Numbered from the stretch's first letter, positions 36,850 to 46,559 are shown. The stretch is DNA of 64,000 nt from Microvirga terricola (GCF_011777495.1 NZ_JAATJS010000002.1:744001-808000), one strand, 5' to 3'. Made by a program: numbers and translations. Notes: generated by a model from the letters alone, not told the origin.

Positions 36850-37547
36850 GCAGGATCGAGACGGGAACAGAACCGGGAGTCTTGGCCCAGAGACGCAACT
36901 CGGGTAGAGAAGCCCTCTCTTTGAGCGTCCCTCGAACCTCCCAGGGCTCCTTGTCCTCAAACGCGCGCACCTCGCAGATCCTTCTTGCCCTGGCCTCGCA
37001 GCCGGGCGAGCGCTTGACCGTGCGGGACATCATGGCCGTACTGCAGGACCGCGCCTTCGCCGTGCTGGTGGTGCTGCTCGGCTTGCCGAACTGCCTTCCC
37101 ATGCCGCCGCCGATCCCATTGATCTGCGGGCTTCTGCTGACGCTCGTGGCCATCCAGATCATGTTCGGCCGCCCGACGCCCTGGTTGCCGGGCCAGCTCC
37201 TCAACCGGTCTATCGCGCGCACCGACATCGAACGAGCGGTCGCCCGCGCCATGCCGGCCTTCCGGCGGCTTGAGCGCCTGTCCCGGCCCCGGCTGACCTT
37301 TCTGGACACGCCCATCACCATGCGTCTCATGGGGCTGGTGATCCTGGTGATGGCTCTGGGTCTGCTCTTTGCGCCGCCCTTCGTGGGACAGATCCCCATG
37401 GGGCTGGCGGTCTGCCTCGTCGGCCTGGGGCTGGTGGAGCGCGACGGCGTGGTGGTGATCGGCGGCCTCGTCATCGGCGCCATCGGCCTGACGATCAGCC
37501 TCGGCTTCGTCTATGCGATCCTGTCGGGGCTAGAGAGTATTTTTTAG
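36846..37547 (+). CDS. exoD: ExoD-family membrane protein
   Basis: Inner-membrane protein of 233 residues with four predicted helices. Family core TSQILLALASQPGERLTVRDIMAVLQDRAFAVLVVLLGLPNCLPMPP(P)IP is clear. ExoD of Sinorhizobium meliloti affects exopolysaccharide production and alkaline tolerance; mechanism unknown. The start is uncertain: TTG at 36846 overlaps the usg stop, and TTG at 36921 would give a shorter 208-residue protein. Confidence 0.85.
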   Translation: MSRIETGTEPGVLAQRRNSGREALSLSVPRTSQGSLSSNARTSQILLALASQPGERLTVRDIMAVLQDRAFAVLVVLLGLPNCLPMPPPIPLICGLLLTLVAIQIMFGRPTPWLPGQLLNRSIARTDIERAVARAMPAFRRLERLSRPRLTFLDTPITMRLMGLVILVMALGLLFAPPFVGQIPMGLAVCLVGLGLVERDGVVVIGGLVIGAIGLTISLGFVYAILSGLESIF

Positions 37548-37861
37548 AAAGCCCCAGTCGGCGCCCGTGTCATCCGTCTCTCGATTCCGTCACAGAGGCA
37601 CAACGAGGTTGAGTACGCTGAAAAGAGCAGGTTGACCATCAATGTCTGCTGCTTCTCAGAGCTTAAAAGGATCGAGCGGAGAGCTGGCAGATCGGTCTTG
37701 CAGGTCAAACCGCCATCAAAACTCAGGCAGAACGGTCCGAAAATGCTGCCGTCATGAAACTGCTGAATCTGCTTAGGGGGCAGATCGGCCGCCAACCCGG
37801 CGCTTGCCGCGAGCAAAACGTAGCCGCTGACGATCCCGATAGGGCCAAGTCTCGATGTCAT
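37544..37861 (-). CDS. Small secreted protein, unknown
   Basis: Protein of 105 residues, not recognised. It has a signal peptide (MTSRLGPIGIVSGYVLLAASAGLAA) with an AxA cleavage site, and the mature part begins DLPPKQIQQFHDGSIFGPFC. Four Cys (positions about 54, 64, 88 and 90) could form disulfides. The ATG at 37861 is used; an upstream extension to 38251 runs over radC in another frame and is rejected. It is tail-to-tail with exoD, overlapping by four bases. Confidence 0.6.
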   Translation of the reverse strand: MTSRLGPIGIVSGYVLLAASAGLAADLPPKQIQQFHDGSIFGPFCLSFDGGLTCKTDLPALRSILLSSEKQQTLMVNLLFSAYSTSLCLCDGIERRMTRAPTGAF

Positions 37862-37911
37862 GCGCCAAGCGTAGCAACGAATGGCGTCAATACAATCTTG
37901 TTTAGTCACCG

Positions 37912-38598
37912 TCAGATCAACTGCAGCCCCTTCAGGCTCGCGTGCCCTTCGCGCCCCACGATGATGTGGTCGTGGACCGTGATGCCGAGGGGCTTGGCGA
38001 CGTCGATGATTTCGCGGGTCATCTTCACGTCGGCCGAGGAGGGTGTCGGGTCGCCGCTCGGGTGGTTGTGGACCAAAATCAACGCCGAGGCCGAGAGTTC
38101 GAGCGCCCGCTTCACCACTTCGCGGGGATAGACGGGCGTGTGGTCGACGGTGCCGGATTGCTGTACCTCGTCGGCGATCAGCGCGTTGCGCTTGTCGAGA
38201 AAGAGCAGGCGGAACTGTTCCTTGTCCATGAACGCCATGGCGGCGCGGCAATAGTCCAGCACCGAGGTCCAGGAGGATAGAACGGGCCTTTTCGCCACCT
38301 CGCCCTTGATAAGACGGCGCGCGGACGCCTCGACGATCTTCAGGTCGGTGACGACGCTCTCGCCGAGGCCGGCCACCTCCATCAACCGGGCAGGGGAGGC
38401 TGCAAGCACCTCGGCGAAGGAGCCGAAGCGTTTCAAAAGCTCCTTGGCGATGGGCTTCACGTCCCGGCGCGGGATGGAGCGGAATAGGACGAGTTCCAGA
38501 AGTTCGTAATCGGGCAGTGCATCGCCGCCGACGTCCGAGAAGCGGGCTCGGAGGCGGTCGCGGTGACCGTGATAATGAGGCGTGTCGTCAGCGCTCAT
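37912..38598 (-). CDS. radC: RadC family protein (JAMM/MPN+ domain)
   Basis: Protein of 228 residues. N-terminal helix-hairpin-helix region ([21 protein letters not shown]) is followed by a JAMM metalloprotease-like domain with its full zinc motif, [17 protein letters not shown] (HxH...SxxD), and the distal Glu in [14 protein letters not shown]. Despite the name, a role in DNA repair is not established for RadC. It often lies beside map in alphaproteobacteria; here DUF3303 separates them. Confidence 0.93.
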   Translation of the reverse strand: MSADDTPHYHGHRDRLRARFSDVGGDALPDYELLELVLFRSIPRRDVKPIAKELLKRFGSFAEVLAASPARLMEVAGLGESVVTDLKIVEASARRLIKGEVAKRPVLSSWTSVLDYCRAAMAFMDKEQFRLLFLDKRNALIADEVQQSGTVDHTPVYPREVVKRALELSASALILVHNHPSGDPTPSSADVKMTREIIDVAKPLGITVHDHIIVGREGHASLKGLQLI

Positions 38599-38712
38599 GC
38601 TTTCCCGTTACTCTTCGCCCGCGTTGTTCCAGGCAATCGAATCTGGTTCGTGAGATACAATATTGCAGTTTGAGTTTGAAGCGACCGCAAGCCGGGCGCT
38701 CAAGTCCCGGCA

Positions 38713-38982
38713 TCACAATTGATCTGCAATCGCCGCGGCAGTTTCCTTGCCCGTGGCAACGGGCACGATCTCGAAGCCTGCAAGGTCGCACCATGCGGCG
38801 ACCCAACGCTGGAGCAAGGTCACGTCATCGCAGCGCATGAGCTGAAAGCAACGCGTGTAATCGGCTGAAACCCAGCTATCGACGAATTCGAGACCGTCCG
38901 GCATCTGCCGGCCTTTCTCGCGAAAGCGCCTGTAAACCGCCTTCGGGTCCTGGCCGAAGGTCTCGATCACCATGAACAACAC
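38713..38982 (-). CDS. DUF3303 family protein
   Basis: Small cytoplasmic protein of 89 residues with a ferredoxin-like dimeric barrel pattern. The GTG at 38982 is chosen as start since family members begin MLFMVIE and GGGAGG stands seven bases upstream. Conserved features are FREKGRQMPDGLEFVDSWV and CFQLMRCDDVTLLQRWV. Function unknown. It lies between radC and map on the same strand. Confidence 0.82.
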   Translation of the reverse strand: MLFMVIETFGQDPKAVYRRFREKGRQMPDGLEFVDSWVSADYTRCFQLMRCDDVTLLQRWVAAWCDLAGFEIVPVATGKETAAAIADQL

Positions 38983-39042
38983 TGACGGCCTCCCCAGCTG
39001 GCATGGCTGGAAGGTGCCGCATTCCTTCGGGTAGGTAAATAA

Positions 39043-39058
39043 GCCTGACCCGTCAGGC
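39043..39058 (-). terminator. Weak hairpin at the end of map
   Basis: GCCTGA / TCAGGC six-bp stem overlapping the map stop codon, followed by TTATTT on the minus strand. Weak as a terminator. Confidence 0.3.
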
Positions 39059-39874
39059 CGCAGCGTAGGGCGGCTTGTCCAAGCCCTTCGGCGACAGCGT
39101 GAAAATCTCCACGCCTGTCTCCGTGACGCCGACCGTGTGCTCGAACTGGGCCGAGAGGGAACGGTCGCGGGTCACGGCGGTCCAGCCGTCGGAGAGCACC
39201 TTCACCTGCGGGCGGCCCAGATTGATCATGGGCTCGATGGTGAAGAACATGCCCGGCTTCAGCTCCACGTTATAGGCCGGCTCCACGTAATGCAGGATCG
39301 TCGGCGAATCGTGGAAGACCCGGCCGAGGCCGTGGCCGCAGAAATCCCGCACAACGGAGCAGCGCTCGGCTTCCGCGTAGGTCTGGATCGCTGCGCCGAT
39401 ATCGTTGGTCGTCGCGCCAGGGCGGACTGCGGCGATGCCGCGCAGCAGGCTTTCATAGGTGATCTCGCACAGGCGCTGCGCCCGGCGCGGAACGTCGCCG
39501 ACATAGTACATGCGGCTGGAATCGCCGTGCCATCCGTCGAGAATGACGGTCACGTCGATGTTCATGATGTCCCCGTCGCGGAGCGGCTTGTCGTTGGGGA
39601 TGCCGTGGCAGACGACGTGGTTGATCGAAGTGCAGATCGTCTTGGTATAGCCGCGATAATGCAGGCAGGCGGGATAAGCCCCGTGGTCGCGGATGAAATC
39701 GAAGGTGAGCTTGTCCAGAGCCTCGGTGGTGACGCCGGGAGCGACCTTGTCGACGAGCATGTCGAGCGCTTCCGCCGCTAGGCGTCCCGCGCGGCGCATC
39801 CCTTCGAAGGCCTCGGGGCCATGCAGGGGAATTTCGGCCGCCCGCTTACGCTCAATAACGTCGGTATCAGTCAT
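39053..39874 (-). CDS. map: Type I methionine aminopeptidase
   Basis: Removes the initiator Met from nascent proteins; 273 residues. All five metal ligands are in family motifs: Asp in NIDVTVILDGWHGD (both), His in GHGLGRVFHDSP, Glu in FTIEPM and Glu in QFEHTV. The ATG at 39874 is six bases after an AAGGA site; tandem ATG at 39877 and an upstream extension are less likely. Confidence 0.96.
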   Translation of the reverse strand: MTDTDVIERKRAAEIPLHGPEAFEGMRRAGRLAAEALDMLVDKVAPGVTTEALDKLTFDFIRDHGAYPACLHYRGYTKTICTSINHVVCHGIPNDKPLRDGDIMNIDVTVILDGWHGDSSRMYYVGDVPRRAQRLCEITYESLLRGIAAVRPGATTNDIGAAIQTYAEAERCSVVRDFCGHGLGRVFHDSPTILHYVEPAYNVELKPGMFFTIEPMINLGRPQVKVLSDGWTAVTRDRSLSAQFEHTVGVTETGVEIFTLSPKGLDKPPYAAA

Positions 39875-39973
39875 CATAGGTCCTTGGAAACGTAGGCCCG
39901 AATGTAGGGATCGGCGCGTCCGACGCAAGCAAAGACATCATGCACACGCTTGCGAATGAAGCGCGAGGGTGTC

Positions 39974-40846
39974 ATGAGCACCCCGCATTCGCTTTGTTTG
40001 CCGGTATTGGACTTCTCCATAATGAACGATTTTGGCCCATTTGGCACCCTTTCTCCTTCAGGTTTTACCCGCTGGGTGATCGAGCGCACGCGCGCCATGC
40101 CGGAAGGGTGGGCGACCCGCCGCCTGGCCCTCATGCTGCGCCGGCTTGTGGTGCAGTCGCTGAATGGCTCGCCGATCGATCTCGAGACGTTCGGCATCAA
40201 GATGCGCCTGCACCCCTATAACAACGTCTGCGAGAAGCGCATTCTCCTCACCCCCCATTATTTCGACCCTGAGGAACTCGCCCTGCTGGCGACCCGGATC
40301 AAGGACGGCTTCACCTTCGTCGATGTGGGCGCGAATGTCGGCTGGTACGCGCTGTTCGCCGCCAGCAAGGCCGGGGCGTCCTCGCGCATTCTGGCGGTGG
40401 AGCCGCAGCCGGAAATCTTTGACCGCCTGACCTTCAATATCAGCCAGAACCCCTTCGGCACCGTGAAGGCCGTCGCCTGCGCGGTGGCCGACAAGACCGG
40501 CGAGCTGACCCTCTTCCTCGACCCCAACAACCGCGGCGAATCGAGCGTGAAGATCGTCAGTTCGAGCCAGACCGACGCCATCCGCGTTCCGGCCGTTACT
40601 CTGCTCGATCTTTTCGAGCGGGAGGGTTTTGCCCATGTCGATGCGGTCAAGCTTGATGTGGAAGGGGCGGAGGACCTGATCCTCGACCCGTTCTTCCGCG
40701 ATGCGCCCGAGGCGCTCTACCCCTCACTCTTCATCATCGAGGACGGGCGCGAAAGCTGGCAGATCGACTTGCCGAAGCTCTTGGAGGGCAAGGGTTACAA
40801 GCTCATCATGCAGACGCGGATGAATCTGGTTTTCGAGCGGAAGTGA
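39974..40846 (+). CDS. FkbM-family SAM-dependent methyltransferase
   Basis: Protein of 290 residues. The SAM motif is FVDVGANVGWYALFAA, the acidic loop ILAVEPQPEIF, and the family block VKLDVEGAEDLIL. FkbM-type enzymes O-methylate sugars, polyketides or glycans; substrate unknown here. The ATG at 39974 is favoured by GAGGG upstream; ATG 40022 would give 274 residues. Divergent from map. Confidence 0.87.
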   Translation: MSTPHSLCLPVLDFSIMNDFGPFGTLSPSGFTRWVIERTRAMPEGWATRRLALMLRRLVVQSLNGSPIDLETFGIKMRLHPYNNVCEKRILLTPHYFDPEELALLATRIKDGFTFVDVGANVGWYALFAASKAGASSRILAVEPQPEIFDRLTFNISQNPFGTVKAVACAVADKTGELTLFLDPNNRGESSVKIVSSSQTDAIRVPAVTLLDLFEREGFAHVDAVKLDVEGAEDLILDPFFRDAPEALYPSLFIIEDGRESWQIDLPKLLEGKGYKLIMQTRMNLVFERK

Positions 40847-40852
40847 CGCCGG

Positions 40853-41572
40853 TCACCGCAGCGTGACGATCTCCACCGGGTGGTCGATCACGACTTCCTC
40901 CGGCGTGATCCGACAGACATAGGCGTAGGACTCAACACCCATCGCAAGCGCGTGGCGGAAGGCCTTGTCGTAGGCGGGGTCGATGTCCCGCGCCACGTCG
41001 AAGCGGTCGGCCTCCATCTGGATCACATAGACCAGAGCGGCCCGTGCGCCCGCCGCAACCATATCCACAAGCTCATAGAGGTGCTTGGCGCTCCTTGCCG
41101 CGATGCAATCGGGAAACTCGGCAAAGCCTGGTTGGCGCATCAGGTGGCAGTTCTTGACCTCGAGGTAACAGGGCGGCGCGCCGTCCTTCTCCAACAGGAA
41201 GTCGATGCGGCTGTTCCTGCCATATTTCACCTCCGGCCGGATGCGGTCGTAGCCGGTGAAGGGGGCGAGTTGGCCTGCCCGTAGGGCCTCCGCGACCAGA
41301 AGGTTGGGACGTGAGGTGTTGATGCCCACCAACTGCTTCGGTCCACCGCCTGCCGCCACTTCCACAAATTCCCAGTTGTATTGCAGCTTGCGCTTGGGGT
41401 TCGTGGCGCGGGAGAGCAGGACGCGGCTTCCCGGCTCCTTCAGGCCCAGCATCGCGCCGGGATTGGCGCAGTGGACCGTCACCTGCTTTCCGTCCGGCAG
41501 GACAACGTCGGCGAGAAAGCGCTTGTAGCGCTCGATCAGACGGCCTTCGAGGAGAGTTTCGGCAAAACGCAT
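40853..41572 (-). CDS. sfsA: SfsA family nucleic-acid-binding protein
   Basis: Sugar fermentation stimulation protein family, 239 residues; recent family naming is DNA/RNA nuclease SfsA. N-terminal OB-like part ([38 protein letters not shown]) precedes a restriction-endonuclease-like core with SRIDFLL and [11 protein letters not shown] (D...ExK). The ATG at 41572 is chosen because the family begins MRF; a GTG nine bases upstream is in frame. Convergent with the FkbM gene. Confidence 0.93.
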   Translation of the reverse strand: MRFAETLLEGRLIERYKRFLADVVLPDGKQVTVHCANPGAMLGLKEPGSRVLLSRATNPKRKLQYNWEFVEVAAGGGPKQLVGINTSRPNLLVAEALRAGQLAPFTGYDRIRPEVKYGRNSRIDFLLEKDGAPPCYLEVKNCHLMRQPGFAEFPDCIAARSAKHLYELVDMVAAGARAALVYVIQMEADRFDVARDIDPAYDKAFRHALAMGVESYAYVCRITPEEVVIDHPVEIVTLR

Positions 41573-41689
41573 GGGGTTCACTCAGGTCTCGGGCTTCCGT
41601 AACAGGGGAGAAGCCCTGCCTTCAACCGAAGGCTTGCTTGAGAAATGCCGTTTCGGGCGCTAAACGCCTTGAAAAAGGATCGTTTTGGC

Positions 41690-42436
41690 ATGGCCGCTCC
41701 CATCACAGCCGCCCTTCTCATCATCGGCGATGAGATTTTGTCGGGCCGCACCAAGGACAAGAATATCGGCTATATCGCCGAGTATCTGACCGGCGTCGGC
41801 ATCGACTTGTGCGAAGTCCGCATCGTGCCCGACGTGGAGGATGAGATCGTCGCGGCGCTCAATTCGCTACGCCAGCGCTACACCTATCTCTTCACCACCG
41901 GCGGTATCGGCCCGACCCATGACGACATCACCGCCGATGCGGTGGCCCGCGCCTTCGGCGTCGGCATCGATCACGATCCTCGCGCCGTCGCCATGCTGCG
42001 CGAACGCTACCAGCCGCACGAGCTGAACGAGGCGCGTCTGCGGATGGCGCGCATCCCGGATGGGGCCGACCTCATCGAGAACCCGATTTCCAAGGCGCCC
42101 GGCTTCAAGATCGGCAATGTGTTCGTTATGGCGGGCGTGCCCGCGATCATGCAGTCCATGCTCGACACCATCGCGCCGACGCTTCAGACCGGGGCGCGCA
42201 TGCTGGCCGAGACTATTGAGGCCGAGGGGCTCGCCGAGGGCAACTATGCCGCGGGTCTGGCCGACATTGCCTCCGCCCATCCAGGCGTTTCCATCGGGTC
42301 CTACCCGTCCTTTTCCACCAGCGGCTTCCGCAATCAGATCGTCGTGCGGGGCAGGGACCCCGTCGCCGTCGCGCGCGCCGTTGCCGCCGTCCAGGATCTG
42401 CTCCATCGCCTCAAGAGCGATGGGGTGCCACATTAA
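41690..42436 (+). CDS. CinA-like MoCF-domain protein
   Basis: Molybdopterin-binding-like (MoCF/COG1058) protein of 248 residues lacking the C-terminal amidohydrolase part of full CinA. N-terminal [27 protein letters not shown] and [17 protein letters not shown] are diagnostic. Likely phosphatase or pyrophosphatase on nucleotide-like substrates (nicotinamide nucleotide or ADP-ribose), inferred from homologues. It is 22 bases before the phosphoribosyltransferase gene. Confidence 0.88.
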   Translation: MAAPITAALLIIGDEILSGRTKDKNIGYIAEYLTGVGIDLCEVRIVPDVEDEIVAALNSLRQRYTYLFTTGGIGPTHDDITADAVARAFGVGIDHDPRAVAMLRERYQPHELNEARLRMARIPDGADLIENPISKAPGFKIGNVFVMAGVPAIMQSMLDTIAPTLQTGARMLAETIEAEGLAEGNYAAGLADIASAHPGVSIGSYPSFSTSGFRNQIVVRGRDPVAVARAVAAVQDLLHRLKSDGVPH

Positions 42437-42458
42437 CCTAGCCCCAACGAGTGCGCCG

Positions 42459-42965
42459 ATGTCTCCGACCTCTCCAAAAGCCTTCCCCGTCTCCTGGGAT
42501 CAGTTTCACCGCGATGCGCGGGCGCTTGCGTGGCGTCTGGCTTCCGCAGGCCCGTTCGAGGCCATCGTCTGCATCACACGCGGCGGCCTCGTTCCGGCGG
42601 CCATCGTGGCGCGCGAGCTTGACGTGCGGCTCATCGAGAGCGTCTGCATCGCGAGCTATCACGACTACAAGAACCAGGGCGAGTTGCATGTGCTCAAAGA
42701 CATCGCGCCCTCCATCAAGGCTCTCGGCGACGGCAAGGGGAAGGGCGTTCTCGTCATCGACGACCTGACCGACACCGGCAAGACGGCCAAGATCGTGCGC
42801 GACATGCTGCCGAACGCCCATTTCGCCGCCGTTTACGCCAAGCCCGCGGGACGTCCGGTGATCGATACTTTTGTCACGGAAGTGAGCCAGGATACGTGGA
42901 TCTATTTCCCGTGGGATATGGGCCTCGCCTATCAGGCCCCGATCCGCGAGGGTTCGGCTGGCTGA
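42459..42965 (+). CDS. gpt: Xanthine-guanine phosphoribosyltransferase
   Basis: Purine salvage: converts guanine, xanthine or hypoxanthine plus PRPP to nucleotides; 168 residues. The PRPP loop is [16 protein letters not shown], the N-terminal strand [25 protein letters not shown], and the base-binding end [10 protein letters not shown] (Trp) matches bacterial Gpt. The frame also runs far upstream inside the CinA-like gene without meaning; ATG 42459 is chosen for family length. Confidence 0.92.
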   Translation: MSPTSPKAFPVSWDQFHRDARALAWRLASAGPFEAIVCITRGGLVPAAIVARELDVRLIESVCIASYHDYKNQGELHVLKDIAPSIKALGDGKGKGVLVIDDLTDTGKTAKIVRDMLPNAHFAAVYAKPAGRPVIDTFVTEVSQDTWIYFPWDMGLAYQAPIREGSAG

Positions 42966-42989
42966 CAAAGCCCGTAAGGAGGAGACGCC

Positions 42990-44546
42990 GTGGCTGATTT
43001 CGATATCGCGCGCACGCGCAAAAGCCTGTTCAGCGCTCTCCTCGATGCCAGGGACACCTTTGGGCGCGACAAGATCGCGCTCGAGGATCTGGAACGCCAG
43101 CCGATCAGCTTCGGCCGCCTCGTGCTGGCCGCGCTGCTTCTCGGTCGTAAGTTGGCCGCTTTGACGAAAGAGCGCGAGCGTGTGGCGGTGCTGTTGCCGA
43201 ACGTGCAGGGCATCGCGGTCACGCTCTTCGGGCTCAATGCCTTCGGGCGCGTTCCGGCGTTTCTGAACTTCACGGCGGGCCTGAAGAACCTGAAAGCCGC
43301 CTGCGAGCTGGCGCAGATCGAAACTATCGTGACCTCGCACCGCTTCGTCGAGCAGGGCAAGCTCGACGATATTGTTGCGGCTTTGGGTGAGGGGCGGCGG
43401 ATCGTCTGGCTGGAAGAGGTGCGCGCCTCGATCACCAGTCTCGACAAGATTCGCGCCCTAGTGGAGAGCTGGTTCGCGCGGCGCGTCCATGCGCCGGCGG
43501 GCGTGCAGCCTGACGATCCCGCCGTCGTGCTCTTCACCTCCGGCTCGGAGGGCAAGCCGAAAGGCGTCGTGCTGTCCAACGCGAACCTCGTCGCCAATGC
43601 CTATCAGGTGAAGGCCCATGCGGGCGGCGTACTGACGCCGGACGACGTCTTCTTCAACCCGCTGCCGATCTTCCATTCCTTCGGCCTGACGGCGGGTCTG
43701 CTGACGGCGGTACTCAACGGCATGAAGAGCGTGCTCTATCCAAGCCCGCTTCATTATCGGCAAATTCCGAAGCTGATCGCCGGCACGCGCGCCACCATCG
43801 TGCTTGCCACCGACACCTTTCTCCAGGGCTATGCCCGCGCCGCCGACGAGAACGACTTGAAAAGCGTGCGCTACGTCATCGCCGGCGCCGAGCGCGTGAA
43901 GGAGGAAACGCGAAAGCTTTGGGGACGCTACGGCACCGTCATTCTGGAAGGATATGGCGCGACCGAATGCGCGCCTGTGCTCGCGGTCTCTCTCCCGGAT
44001 AAAAACCGCGTCGGCTCGGTGGGGGCGTTCCTGCCGGGGATCGAGTGGCGGCTCGAGCCTGTCGAGGGCATCCACGAGGGCGGGCGGCTGCATGTACGCG
44101 GCCCGAACGTGATGAAGGGCTATCTCAGCCCCGAGCGTCCGGGCGGAATCGAGACTCCCACCGAGGGATGGCACGACACAGGCGATATCGTCGCCGTCGA
44201 TGACGGGTTGATCACCATTCTCGGCCGCGCCAAGCGCTTCGCGAAGGTCGGCGGGGAAATGATCTCGCTCGCCGCTATCGAGGCGATGGTGCAGGGTCTG
44301 TGGCCCGACGCGAACCACGTGGTCGTCGCCTTGCCCGACCCGCGTAAGGGCGAGCAGATCGTTCTCGTCACCGAAAAGCCCGATGCGGACCGCGACGTGC
44401 TTCTGGCCCATGCGCGGGAGCAGGGCTTTCCGGAGCTTTGGGTTCCCAAGGCCATTCTGGTGTCGCCTCTTCCCGTTCTCGGCTCCGGCAAGGTGGACTA
44501 CGCCGCCGCCGTGGAAATGGCGCGTCGGCTTCAGGCGATGCTTTAG
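42990..44546 (+). CDS. Acyl-[ACP]/acyl-CoA synthetase-like adenylating enzyme
   Basis: ANL-superfamily enzyme of 518 residues. AMP-binding motif VVLFTSGSEGKPKGVVLSN, then GYGATECAPVLAVS, GWHDTGDIV and the hinge FAKVGGEMISLAAIE; catalytic C-terminal Lys in LGSGKVDYAA. Overall layout (HSFGLTAGLLTAVLNGMK) resembles the C-terminal acyl-ACP synthetase half of E. coli Aas, without its acyltransferase half, suggesting recycling of free fatty acids into phospholipid. GTG start with an AAGGAGGAGA site. Confidence 0.88.
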   Translation: MADFDIARTRKSLFSALLDARDTFGRDKIALEDLERQPISFGRLVLAALLLGRKLAALTKERERVAVLLPNVQGIAVTLFGLNAFGRVPAFLNFTAGLKNLKAACELAQIETIVTSHRFVEQGKLDDIVAALGEGRRIVWLEEVRASITSLDKIRALVESWFARRVHAPAGVQPDDPAVVLFTSGSEGKPKGVVLSNANLVANAYQVKAHAGGVLTPDDVFFNPLPIFHSFGLTAGLLTAVLNGMKSVLYPSPLHYRQIPKLIAGTRATIVLATDTFLQGYARAADENDLKSVRYVIAGAERVKEETRKLWGRYGTVILEGYGATECAPVLAVSLPDKNRVGSVGAFLPGIEWRLEPVEGIHEGGRLHVRGPNVMKGYLSPERPGGIETPTEGWHDTGDIVAVDDGLITILGRAKRFAKVGGEMISLAAIEAMVQGLWPDANHVVVALPDPRKGEQIVLVTEKPDADRDVLLAHAREQGFPELWVPKAILVSPLPVLGSGKVDYAAAVEMARRLQAML

Positions 44547-44611
44547 GCTTGGCACAATCCCGCGCGTGCGGCGTTCTTATTGCGTACGGCATCCCCTGGC
44601 GGATCGACGTC

Positions 44612-44911
44612 ATGAAGCACTTGAAATCCTGGGCGATCATCGTGGCCGTGACGGCCTTTGCGACCGGTGCACAGGCCCAGCGGCCCCTCACGACCGCCAT
44701 GCCCTGCTTCCAGGCGCAGAGGATCGTAGCCTCGCGCGGTGCGGCGGTGCTCGGCACTGGCCCCTATACCTACGATCGCTTCGTACGGGACCTCTCGTTC
44801 TGCCAGGTCAACGAATATCTTCAGCCTGCCTGGGTGCCCGCGCGCGACACGCCTCAATGCTTTGTGGGGTATCGCTGCAAGACCGGCCCGCGCGAGTTGT
44901 TTGATTTCTGA
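44612..44911 (+). CDS. Small secreted protein, unknown
   Basis: Protein of 99 residues, unrecognised. Signal peptide MKHLKSWAIIVAVTAFATGAQAQ, then a mature domain of about 76 residues with four Cys (MPCFQAQ; LSFCQVN; PQCFVGYRCKTG) likely paired in the periplasm. Order (PC, then GTGPYTYDRFV, FCQ, CF..RC) looks conserved-domain-like. Weak ribosome-binding site. Followed by a terminator-like hairpin. Confidence 0.65.
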   Translation: MKHLKSWAIIVAVTAFATGAQAQRPLTTAMPCFQAQRIVASRGAAVLGTGPYTYDRFVRDLSFCQVNEYLQPAWVPARDTPQCFVGYRCKTGPRELFDF

Positions 44912-44939
44912 AACTGACACGCCCTTATCGCAGTAAAGA

Positions 44940-44962
44940 GGCTCCCCAAAGCTTGGGAAGCC
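44940..44962 (+). terminator. Terminator-like hairpin before the porin gene
   Basis: GGCTCCCCAA / TTGGGAAGCC pair over ten positions with one mismatch and a three-base loop; no clear T-run follows. Confidence 0.4.
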
Positions 44963-45206
44963 CATCGATTCTAGAAAAATCGTCTCAACTTAGACTTTCG
45001 AATGGGTTTCCCTAGGGGCATGGCGGCCGTCCCGTGTCGGAAGGTCTTCACAATTACTGTTGGAATTTTGACACACCTCTCGGTAGAAATCGCGAGAATT
45101 GCCCCATTTTGTCCTCTTTTTGGGCAAAACGCCCGCAACTTCGCCAAAACCGAGCTTGGCCGCGATTGCCTCCGATCCTGAGGTGGGTATTGTTACCTTA
45201 GGCATT

Positions 45207-45221
45207 GGAGGTACCACCTCC
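45207..45221 (+). promoter_or_regulatory. Leader hairpin with buried GGAGG upstream of porin
   Basis: Perfect six-bp inverted repeat GGAGGT / ACCTCC with a three-base loop, 29 bases before the porin ATG and 18 before its working GGAGA site. It may stabilise the mRNA or compete with ribosome binding. Confidence 0.4.
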
Positions 45222-45249
45222 AGCGCAGCGAAATTTTTGGAGAATCCCA

Positions 45250-46536
45250 ATGAAGCTCGTTAAGAGCCTAATGCTCGGATCGGTCGCGGGGCTTGCTGGT
45301 GTCGTCGGCGCTCAGGCTGCCGATTTGCCGGCGAAGAAGGCTGCTCCGGTTGAGTACGTGCGCGTCTGCACCACTTACGGTGAAGGCTTCTTCTACATTC
45401 CTGGCACGGAAACCTGCCTGCGCGCCGGTGGCCGCGTCCGCGCCGATTATGTGTATGCCCAGCCGTTCAACCGCGCGGATGATGCCTTCGGCTTCCGTGC
45501 TCGCGGCCGTATCCAGCTCGATGCCCGCACAGCGACCGCTTACGGGCTGCTGCGCACCTTCGTCCGCTTCGAGATCACCCGCGATTCCGGCACGCCGCTC
45601 TTCGCGACCGGCCGCATCGGCACCACGCCTGACGTCAACGAGGCCTTCATCCAGTTCGGCGGCCTGACCGCCGGTCGTGTGACGACCTTCTTCGACAACG
45701 GCGACTTGCCGACCGAGCACATGGGCACCCTGCGCTTCTCCGACTCGCCGGACGTGGACCTGCTCGCCTACACCTTCACCTTCGGCGACAACTGGTCGGC
45801 CACGATCTCGATCGAAGACGGTCTTGAGCGCCGCGACAACGGCCTTGTCGGCAGCCCGTTCGGCCTGGTCCCCGCTGGCCAGCGCATGCCCGACGTCGTC
45901 GCCAACGTGAAGTACACCGGTACCTGGGGTACGGCTCAGCTCTCCGGCGCGGTTCACCAGATCCGCAGCGCGGTCCTGACCAACGGCGTGTTCGTTTCGC
46001 CGATCCTCGGCTCGATCCCCGACACCGAATACGGCTTCGCCGTGCAGGGTAACGTCGGCGTCAACCTGCCGATGCTCGGCGCGGGCGATGCGGCCTGGGT
46101 CAACGTGGCCTATGCCAACGGCGCTCTCGGCTACATCACCGGCGGCTCGACCGATGGCCTCTCGACCGGCATCCTCAACGTCCTGCTCGTCGACGCGTTC
46201 GTGAACCCGACCACGGGCGATCTCAGCCGCGGCCGTGGCTGGTCGGTGGCCGGTGGCTACCGCCACTTCTGGACCCCGCAAATCCGTCAGGCGATCTTCG
46301 GCTCCTACGCCCGGTTCGACTACTCGGCGCAGGCTCGTGAGGTGGGCCTTCCGGACTTCACCGAAACCCGCCTCGGCACCAACATCTTCTGGACCCCGGT
46401 CAGCGGTCTCGACTTCGGCGCCGAAGTCATCTGGGTTCGCCTGGATCCCCATGGTCGCGTCGAGGGCCCGAACGGACGCCTCGTCAGCTCCGACCACGCT
46501 TGGGAAGGCCGCCTGCGCGTGCAGCGCGACTTCTAA
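45250..46536 (+). CDS. Rhizobiales-type outer-membrane porin
   Basis: Outer-membrane beta-barrel channel of 428 residues. Signal peptide MKLVKSLMLGSVAGLAGVVGAQA is followed by ADLPAKKAAPVEYVRVCTTYGEGFFYIPGTETCLRAGGRVRADY, the hallmark of this porin family, including two Cys that likely pair. C terminus RLRVQRDF ends in Phe as needed for barrel insertion. ATG 45250 has GGAGA seven bases upstream; a longer in-frame start at 45205 would disrupt the signal peptide. Long leader and own terminator suggest strong expression. Confidence 0.95.
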   Translation: MKLVKSLMLGSVAGLAGVVGAQAADLPAKKAAPVEYVRVCTTYGEGFFYIPGTETCLRAGGRVRADYVYAQPFNRADDAFGFRARGRIQLDARTATAYGLLRTFVRFEITRDSGTPLFATGRIGTTPDVNEAFIQFGGLTAGRVTTFFDNGDLPTEHMGTLRFSDSPDVDLLAYTFTFGDNWSATISIEDGLERRDNGLVGSPFGLVPAGQRMPDVVANVKYTGTWGTAQLSGAVHQIRSAVLTNGVFVSPILGSIPDTEYGFAVQGNVGVNLPMLGAGDAAWVNVAYANGALGYITGGSTDGLSTGILNVLLVDAFVNPTTGDLSRGRGWSVAGGYRHFWTPQIRQAIFGSYARFDYSAQAREVGLPDFTETRLGTNIFWTPVSGLDFGAEVIWVRLDPHGRVEGPNGRLVSSDHAWEGRLRVQRDF

Positions 46537-46559
46537 GCGAAGTCTCACGACAACAATCG

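Larger units (their letters stand above)
44912..45249. other. Porin upstream region
   Basis: 338 bases with no convincing gene (an 86-codon minus-strand frame lacks coding signs). It contains the hairpin at 44940-44962, a TTGACA hexamer at 45068-45073 without an obvious -10, a T-rich stretch (CCATTTTGTCCTCTTTTTGG), and a GGAGGT-ACC-ACCTCC hairpin at 45207-45221 in the likely porin leader. Confidence 0.6.

Noticed and set aside
44990..45250. 86-codon minus-strand frame upstream of the porin
   Set aside because: No ribosome-binding site or domain, and it overlaps the porin leader; codon pattern unlike neighbours.
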